Shown: piece by piece, positions 58,415 to 64,000 of the stretch
Numbering within the stretch: position 1 is the first letter of the stretch
Layout: each line of letters starts with the position of its first letter
Source: Stictocephala bisonia
Lineage: Eukaryota > Arthropoda > Insecta > Hemiptera > Membracidae
DNA length: 64,000 nt
Assembly: GCA_035578905.1 (NCBI GenBank)
Contig: JAQJVL010000287.1
Coordinates: 606,001 to 670,000, forward strand
Direction of reading: 5' to 3'
Program-made: the position numbers and the translations under genes
Notes under the pieces: generated by a model
The model's input: only the letters and a program-made list of their open reading frames with translations
Databases searched by the model: none
What the model was told of the DNA's origin: nothing

Positions 58415-58627
58415 ATAAAATGTTCTGTTCCTGGATGTAAATCCAACTACGAACCTAGTAGTATTAAATTGGTACTTAAATTTTCAAAAGATGAATCTCT
58501 TAAACAACAATTCATTCGATCCATACACAGAGACAATTTTAACTCTTCAACATATTATGTCGTATGTGAAGATCATTTTACGGAATCAGATATTATTAGA
58601 GAATATTCCATTAAAAGGCCAGACTGA
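58415..58627 (+). pseudogene. THAP DNA-binding domain of P-like transposase
   Basis: The THAP zinc finger of P-type transposases binds the element ends. Visible: CSVPGCKSNY (first C-x4-C pair, 58421-58438), LKFSKDESLKQQFIRSIHR, and CEDHF (the distal C-x2-H), spaced as in the C2CH signature C-x2-4-C-x35-50-C-x2-H. The codon where a start would be expected (58415-58417) is ATA; I see no in-frame ATG before the first Cys. The frame ends at a TGA at 58625-58627, so at most the domain could be made. Confidence 0.85.
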
Positions 58628-59354
58628 TCAATTTTAACTTGTAAAAGAGACTACTCTAAATTTAAAAATGGGTCATATCTCACAATTTTTAAAGATCTAC
58701 CTTCATTCATACTTAACTAAAACCTTGCCAAAAAAAGAGACACCCGAAAAAGACAACACAAAATTGGTAGTATATATATATATATATATATAATTTAAAA
58801 AACAGAAAGATTTAGAAAAGGCTAGGAAGGATAGTATACTAAACTTTGCTGAATTTAGATTGAATGTTATGAAACACTATCAGAATAAATTAGGATATTT
58901 GATTTTAATTAATGTAAACAAAGTAACATTTTATAACTTAAACATTCTTAAGGAAGGGTTGCATACAGTTTTAATTGCTGCATGTGTAAATAATATGATG
59001 CAAACTAAAGTGTACTATAAAAATGTAGATATATGTGAACTTTTTTTAGAACAGTAGGCTAAACTGATGACTTAACTTGTGGTTTAAGTTATTATTGATT
59101 GTGGATTTGTCAAATAAATTGCTCTCTCAATAGCAACAAAATAAAGGACAACTTTTTCATCTCTGGTAAGCTGTTCAAAAAAGTATTAAATAAATGTCAA
59201 ATTTTTGGAAAATATTAACGACAATGATAAATAAAAACTTGAATTCTTAAGGAACAGCTTGGACTCATTGTGGAAAAATCAACCCGATATTCAACAAAGT
59301 TGTTAATATGGCATGTACATTTTGTCTTACTTGCCCTGCAGATTATATAGATTT

Positions 59355-59670
59355 ATGCAACAGTCAACTACAGTACTAACTCTGCCTCACCACAGGTATT
59401 TAGATAGTTTCAAAGTAAAATTAGGCGCTGGATATCAGGAATAAGGAATGTGCTTACCTCAAGACAAAGAGAGCTCTAGTAGAAAACAGGGAACAGTTTG
59501 TAAATATTTTAGTTGGTAAGGTCTATGTGCTTTCCGAAGTAACTTACAAGGATGGAAAAATTGAAGGAATTACAATAAAAGAAGGAAAACCTGAAGTCGC
59601 TCAAACTGTGCAAAACTTTCATGATAGCGTCCAATTACAAAGATGTTTTTTGTATATATTTTCAAACTTA
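59355..59670 (+). pseudogene. P-like transposase fragment (RNase H-fold entry)
   Basis: Two conserved blocks in different frames: TVLTLPHHRYLDSFKVKLG (about 59368-59427), matching the LP-R-L motif before the catalytic domain of P/THAP9-type transposases, and VYVLSEVTYKDGKIEGI (about 59523-59574), matching the V-V-LTY-GG--G block that follows the first catalytic acid. The acidic residue normally just before VYV is not present (the text reads VGK). The frame continues to FSNL near 59670. The remaining catalytic region is absent. Confidence 0.65.
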
Positions 59671-60629
59671 TAATAATTAAAAATCAAAACTAAAATTAAT
59701 AATAAACCTGAGGCAGTAACTATGTATGTTTCAGCTTATCGTTGTTATATCGACAAGTAAACATTAAATAAGAAATGCTGTGGAAGCTACTAACGGCTGC
59801 GACTGCTGATCACCTTTCCCTGTGACATCACGCCAATAGCATGCAGGCCTGATAGTTTACGTAGGCCCTGGCGAAGCTCCCAATGAGCGAAGCGAGTTTT
59901 ACAATAAAACCATCCGTTTAGCCGTAACAGACTACATCAGATAACGAGTTTTGTAATTTAAAAATGTCTGCACTATAAGTGCTTTTGATCTAAAATTTAA
60001 TTAAAAAACTGTCATAATTTGATTAGTTTTCATGGTAAGAATTACATTTTTTAGAACTTAAGCCCTGACATTTTTCTCTATTGAACCATATATCGTAGAA
60101 CCATATTGTTATGCAGAAATGTTGTAATTTTTGGGTACAGAAAATAGTTTTTCAATTAGATGATTTCTTTCTGCAGTTGTCTCTTTCGTTCTGCGACAAT
60201 GTCGCCCTGTCACACGTTATTCTGATATGGAGTGGAGTACTAAGGAAATTATCGACCATAATGTAAAGAATTGAATAAGAAAAGAAATAACCTTCTAGTG
60301 GTGGCAGTGGATTCTCTCCACATCTTTGCAGAGACTTCTCTGAATTTTAACAGCCAATTTAAATGGATCACGCAAAACTGTATTTACCTGTTATTCACCA
60401 ACTATCTCTTGCTTTAAACTCATGTTGAGACTAATCAATAGAGAGAGTTCTCAGCTTTAATTCATCAACTTGTGTTTCCAATTTAAATTAGTATCCAGGC
60501 ATTTTTAGATTTTTCTTAACAATTTTTAATTTGCTGTGCAAATCATAGTTTGGATTTAGATAATGTATGTTCACTACTCTGTCCTGATTATTGTGCTTTA
60601 TGATATTTTTATATTTGTTATGTGCTATA

Positions 60630-60937
60630 CAGTGGTTCTCAACCTGGGGGGCGCGCCCCCCTGGGGGGGGGGCATGAGAGAATTTCAGGGGAGGCGTGAG
60701 GGTACAAAGAAAAAAAAATTAAAAAATATATATTTTGTTAAAAAACAAAAACTTTCTAAACCATCAAATAAACTTTCGTATTTAAATATATCTGGATTTT
60801 TATTTTGCTTCCCAGCTTTTGCTAACGTAGAGTTAGCATCGTCAGTTTCATAATTTCACTGTTCTAACTTGAACCAACCAATTATTGACTGGAGGGGAGG
60901 CGTGAGCTATCCAGTGCTAAAAGGTTGAGAACCGCTG
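60630..60937. mobile_element. hAT MITE, about 308 bp
   Basis: The left end CAGTGGTTCTCAACCT and the complement of the right end, CAGCGGTTCTCAACCT, are a well-known hAT-type terminus. GTGCTATA occurs at 60622-60629 and 60937-60944, the 8-bp duplication expected for hAT (it overlaps the last G of the right end). Next to the left end is a GC-rich stem, GGGGGGCGCGCCCCCC. The right side repeats GGGGAGGCGTGAG. No transposase inside. Confidence 0.88.
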
Positions 60938-61657
60938 TGCTATATGATAACTTTTATTTGTTTATTCTTAAGACAATATGCGGACATATGGATATCAAAC
61001 AAGCGTGATGAGTGTAGATCTCAAAAAAAAAAAAACCTTTTCAGTAAGGCTTGTGATTGTGTCTCGCATAAGTTGCTCATTAACACATTACAATGTTGTA
61101 ATATCAAAGGCGTAGCAGGTATGTAATATCTTGACTTATTATGCCATTTTTTAGGACCATATATCTAAGAAGATGCTCATAATGAGTGGTTTTTGCGGAG
61201 ATTCTGTTCATAGACCAATATTCAAAATGGAAAGCCAACGTTGGACAAATAAAAAAAAAACTGTTATATATTAGCAAGGATTCAATAATCTCACAGTACC
61301 TTATATAAATCATGCAAAGTTCGATTGATTCAGTCTTGTTGATTTAGAGGGGTAGTACTTGCCTGTGAGATTGCATTGAGGTCAATTATTCTAATGAATA
61401 AAATCTTTTTCCTTATGTCAGGAGTTCCAATTTTAAAATATGTTTAATTGTGCGTGGTAACAAAATCACTTTTGATCAAATTCACCATGTTAAACGTCTT
61501 TCTCAGTTCATCTAGCGTATCATCAACACTTGCATAAACTTAAGAAACAAAAGTCCTTGTCTGTATTTGTGAAAGTATGAATCTGTGAGTTTACCTTTGC
61601 CATTAACCATTGATTTTGATTTGGCAGCCTAATGCGTTTACCATCATTATCGATCAG

Positions 61658-62062
61658 TTAAGTGTTGTTACCAGTGTCTTTGCTATACGAAACATCTTTC
61701 CAGTCATTTGACACCAATTCAGATTCAATACTTTTATTTGCAGCTACCATATCAGTCCGCAGTAGCTGGATTGTCAGATTCATGGTGATGTGACTAAGTG
61801 AAAACACTATCTTGTTGGCCAATGTTGTTAGCATATTTTTATCAATTAGGGCTGTCACTTTGAGTTGTAACAAATTGAATGAATATTTCTGATTATTTAT
61901 TTTGTCTGTTACATTTTTATGTATTTCAGATAAGAAACTTACTTCGTTCATAAGGCATTTTATTGTATTTAAACAATTGCAACTTTTTTTATCTCTACAA
62001 CCACTATTGGTACTGTTATGCCGTCTAGCCATATATCCAGCAAATATCCATTGTGAGCTCAC
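61658..62062 (-). CDS. Unknown 134-codon frame, possibly LINE ORF1 relic
   Basis: An open frame that does not overlap any recognised TE domain. It contains CRDKKSCNCLNTIKCLMNEV, a hydrophilic helix-like middle (KYSFNLLQLKVTALIDKNML) and ends SNDWKDVSYSKDTGNNT. The NDW-V-K ending and helical middle recall LINE ORF1 proteins, but the match is weak. The nominal start is not an ATG; ATG codons occur at residues 11 (MARRHN) and later. It lies on the same strand as, and downstream of, the RT fragment at 62830-64000, the wrong order for one element. Confidence 0.3.
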   Translation of the reverse strand: MSSQWIFAGYMARRHNSTNSGCRDKKSCNCLNTIKCLMNEVSFLSEIHKNVTDKINNQKYSFNLLQLKVTALIDKNMLTTLANKIVFSLSHITMNLTIQLLRTDMVAANKSIESELVSNDWKDVSYSKDTGNNT

Positions 62063-62829
62063 TCAATTCACATATATTATTATAATCCTTTTGAGAAATC
62101 TTAAATGTTATGTGGGTCCATCTTCCACAGTTCCCATCGCATTTTAAAGATTTATTCTTGTCAAAACTTTTTTAAATCAGTAGCCACATTTAACATCTTC
62201 ATCACCACCTACCTGCTGTCTTGCAGTAGGTTCAATTGTGTTTTTTCTGTCTATTGTTTTCAAATTCAATCATAACAAATGTTATTACTCACAAAAACTA
62301 TTTGTATCAAGATATATTATTGAGAAATCCGAGTTCAGAGAAGAGGGGTAATGGAAGACTTGAACAGAGCTTCGTACTTACTTACTTCGTATTAATTCTT
62401 CCAAAGGAACTTGGCTTTCTTCAGAGCCTCTGCTGGTTCCTACTGGAGAGAAAGGGTTGGGGGTTAGGATGAGGATATTATCCGTTAAGTTCTATTAATT
62501 ACTCTGTGCTATAAAAGTATTTGTTTTTAAACATTTGTTAATTTCACTCTTGAATTTTAGTTTACAATTTATAGTTCTTATATTTATATGCGACGCTTGA
62601 AAAATCTTTAGATCAGAGTAAGAAGGTTTTTTTTCTTTTCAAAAAGAGCAAGCCTATGCTGAATTACAAATCTGTTTGATTCTAGTGCGATGTGAATGTC
62701 TATTAATAAGAAATTCTAAATGTTGTGACTTGATGTACCAAGCACATTCATAAATGTATTAACATGGAACAGTTAATATTTCTGATTTTACAAAGAATTC
62801 CCTACAATGTCAGTGAGGTAGCAATTTCC

Positions 62830-64000
62830 ACATTGCTCTGATGACCTTCTTTTGCCATGTGAACATTTTTTTAAGATATGAGACTGTATCACCCCAGAGA
62901 ATGATCAAGTACGACGCATGCGACTCAAGAAAGCAGTGGTATACATTTTTTGCCAAATTGATATTGTTTAATTTTGAAGATTGGGGAGGACAAAGATATA
63001 ATAGGCTAACTGGCCTTATATTTTTTCTAACTGTTCACTCCTGTTCAGACCATCGTCCAAAATCACCCCCAAAAGCTCTGCAGAATTTGAAACTTCCACC
63101 TCAGTGTCACCAATTCACAAATTAGGAGCCCATGAATTTTATGAATTTTTTCTTTGTTGAGATTTTTGAGCATATGCTATTTGTTTTCTCTGGATTCAAT
63201 TTAAGACTTTTTTTTCGAAAACTGAGCTAAATCATTTGCTTTGAAAAAAGAATCTATTTCAAAGACCCAACATCTCCGAGCCTGGTGACAAGAGCGGTAT
63301 CATCAGCAAACAAAAGATTCCCTATTGGAATCTCCCTGGTTATGTCATTGACATACACCAAGAATAGCAGGGTCCAACAGGAATTTTTGATCCTTGTTGG
63401 ACCCCATTCTAAATCAGTCCTGGTTTTGAAAGAACAGACTTGATTTTGAATTTTTTTGTGAAGTGATAACTATTGGTCAAGTATGAGGAAAACCAGGCAA
63501 GTGCAAAATTTTGAACGCCCAAAGATGAAAGCTTTTTGATCAAAATATCTGCATTGACACAATCAAAGGCCTTTGAGAGATCGCAAAACAGCTGAAAATA
63601 GACACGCCACCATCGACTGCATCAATGCAGCCATCTACAAATTCAATTATTGCCAATTAGTTGATTTTGATCTCCTGAAGCTATATTGCCTACCGACCAG
63701 GAGTTCTTTGTCCTCCAGATACGATGTCAGTTGGTCGCAGATGGCTCTTCAATGAGATTTGAGAGTACCGGTAGAAGGAATATCGGACAATAGTAGCAGG
63801 CATCGCAGTCATCATCCTTCTTCTTAAAGAGTCTTAATCTTATACATTTTGCAAGCTTCAGGGAAGACACTGTCCAGAATGGAGACGTTACCAGCTCCAC
63901 AAGAGACTATTTGACAAAATGTTATCTTCATACATATCCCATCAATTCCAGTTGAAGTTTTTTTGCTGTAATTTCTTAAAAATGTTCTCCAAAATATTTT
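62830..64000 (-). pseudogene. LINE reverse transcriptase pseudogene, runs off window
   Basis: Reading leftwards from the window edge: KTSTGIDGICMKI (RT entry), YLEDKELLVGRQYSFRRSKS, motif A in FCDLSKAFDCVNADILIKKL (about 63585-63530), NGVQQGSKIP (motif B, degraded), CYSWCMSMT or in the next frame LFLVYVNDI, and motif C in LLFADDTALVTRLGDVG (about 63325-63275). A post-RT segment follows to about 62830 (YHCFLESHASYLIILWGDT). Stops and frameshifts split every block. Same broad non-LTR class as 12160-15410 but clearly a different family. The 5' part lies beyond the window. Confidence 0.82.

Larger units (their letters stand above)
58110..59868 (+). mobile_element. P-like (THAP) DNA transposon, 1.76 kb
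   Basis: The termini 58110-58138 and 59840-59868 are inverted repeats of 29 bp with one mismatch, starting GGGCCTACGTAAACTATC and including GGCCTGCATG. CCTGG occurs on both sides and may be a partial target duplication; the 8-bp duplication usual for P elements was not confirmed. The interior encodes an N-terminal THAP domain and, near the right end, pieces of a P/THAP9-type transposase. The middle is too short for a full gene (usual element 2.5-3 kb), so this is a deleted, decayed copy. Confidence 0.82.
57695..59893 (+). mobile_element. Minisatellite-bearing element, copy C (split)
   Basis: Same orientation as copy A. The repeat region of about 22-bp units (GTGATCATCTTGGGTAGC type) spans about 57710-58020, followed by GGGGTTTGGGGGTGAATCC, which is itself duplicated (about 58031 and 58091, 60 bp apart). 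The conserved end then breaks off at 58110 and continues after the P-like transposon as CGAAGCTCCCAATGAGCGAA at 59871-59893. The insertion order is thus clear: copy C is older than the P-like element. Confidence 0.7.

Noticed and set aside
1..64000. CRISPR array or bacterial operon structures
   Set aside because: The regular repeats here are contiguous satellites without spacers, and the coding content is eukaryotic TE sequence with stops, frameshifts and splice sites.

Overview
The window reads as arthropod, most likely insect, nuclear DNA. It is AT-rich, has no operon-like gene packing, and carries TTAGGTTAGG-type motifs (near 5170). Its recognisable coding sequence comes almost entirely from transposable elements of insect type: BEL/Pao, Jockey-like LINEs, PIF/Harbinger, piggyBac, Tc1/mariner, hAT, P-like/THAP and a tRNA-derived SINE. 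A hemipteran is a guess; the sequence does not settle the species. No host gene can be named. Two short candidate host exons on the + strand (25321-25380 and 53332-53367, both phase 0) suggest that part of the window may lie in the introns of a large gene.

Layout. 1-8.5 kb: a degraded SINE, a 3.65-kb piggyBac-like element without transposase, and two fold-back (inverted-repeat) elements. 8.7-12.1 kb: a BEL/Pao copy lacking RT and RNase H, broken by two younger insertions, then a stray RT fragment. 12.2-15.4 kb: a decayed Jockey-like LINE split by an insertion that carries a 36-bp minisatellite. 16.55-21.18 kb: three PIF/Harbinger units at TTA targets; two are fused head-to-tail through their terminal repeats and the third abuts them sharing one TTA. 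22.87-24.79 kb: about 87 copies of a 22-bp repeat with no stop codon in any forward frame. 25.1-30 kb: mostly unassigned, with two CpG-rich, promoter-like patches and a candidate first coding exon. 30.2-34.4 kb: a SINE, a 5'-truncated LINE and a Tc1/mariner pseudogene (last two on the - strand). 35.9-36.5 kb: a minisatellite-bearing element related to the one inside the BEL copy. 37.42-41.40 kb: an 80-bp satellite with a 1,684-bp higher-order duplication. 43-47.4 kb: two MITE-like elements and a second BEL/Pao copy on the - strand. 50.6-52.7 kb: 186-bp and 111-bp tandem repeats. 54.8-56.1 kb: another Harbinger derivative. 57.7-59.9 kb: a third minisatellite-bearing element, split by a P-like (THAP) transposon. 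60.6-60.9 kb: an hAT MITE. 61.7-64.0 kb: LINE remnants on the - strand, running off the window.

How it fits together: this is a nested TE graveyard. Insertion order can be read from interruptions and target-site duplications. Each recognised transposase or pol gene has lost domains or frame, so all copies look non-autonomous. Many of the open frames come from tandem repeats. No undescribed cellular gene system is evident; the most unusual signals are structural: the stop-free 22-bp array, the fused Harbinger dimer, the satellite higher-order structure, the fold-back with 12-bp flanking repeats, and the shared minisatellite-bearing family.
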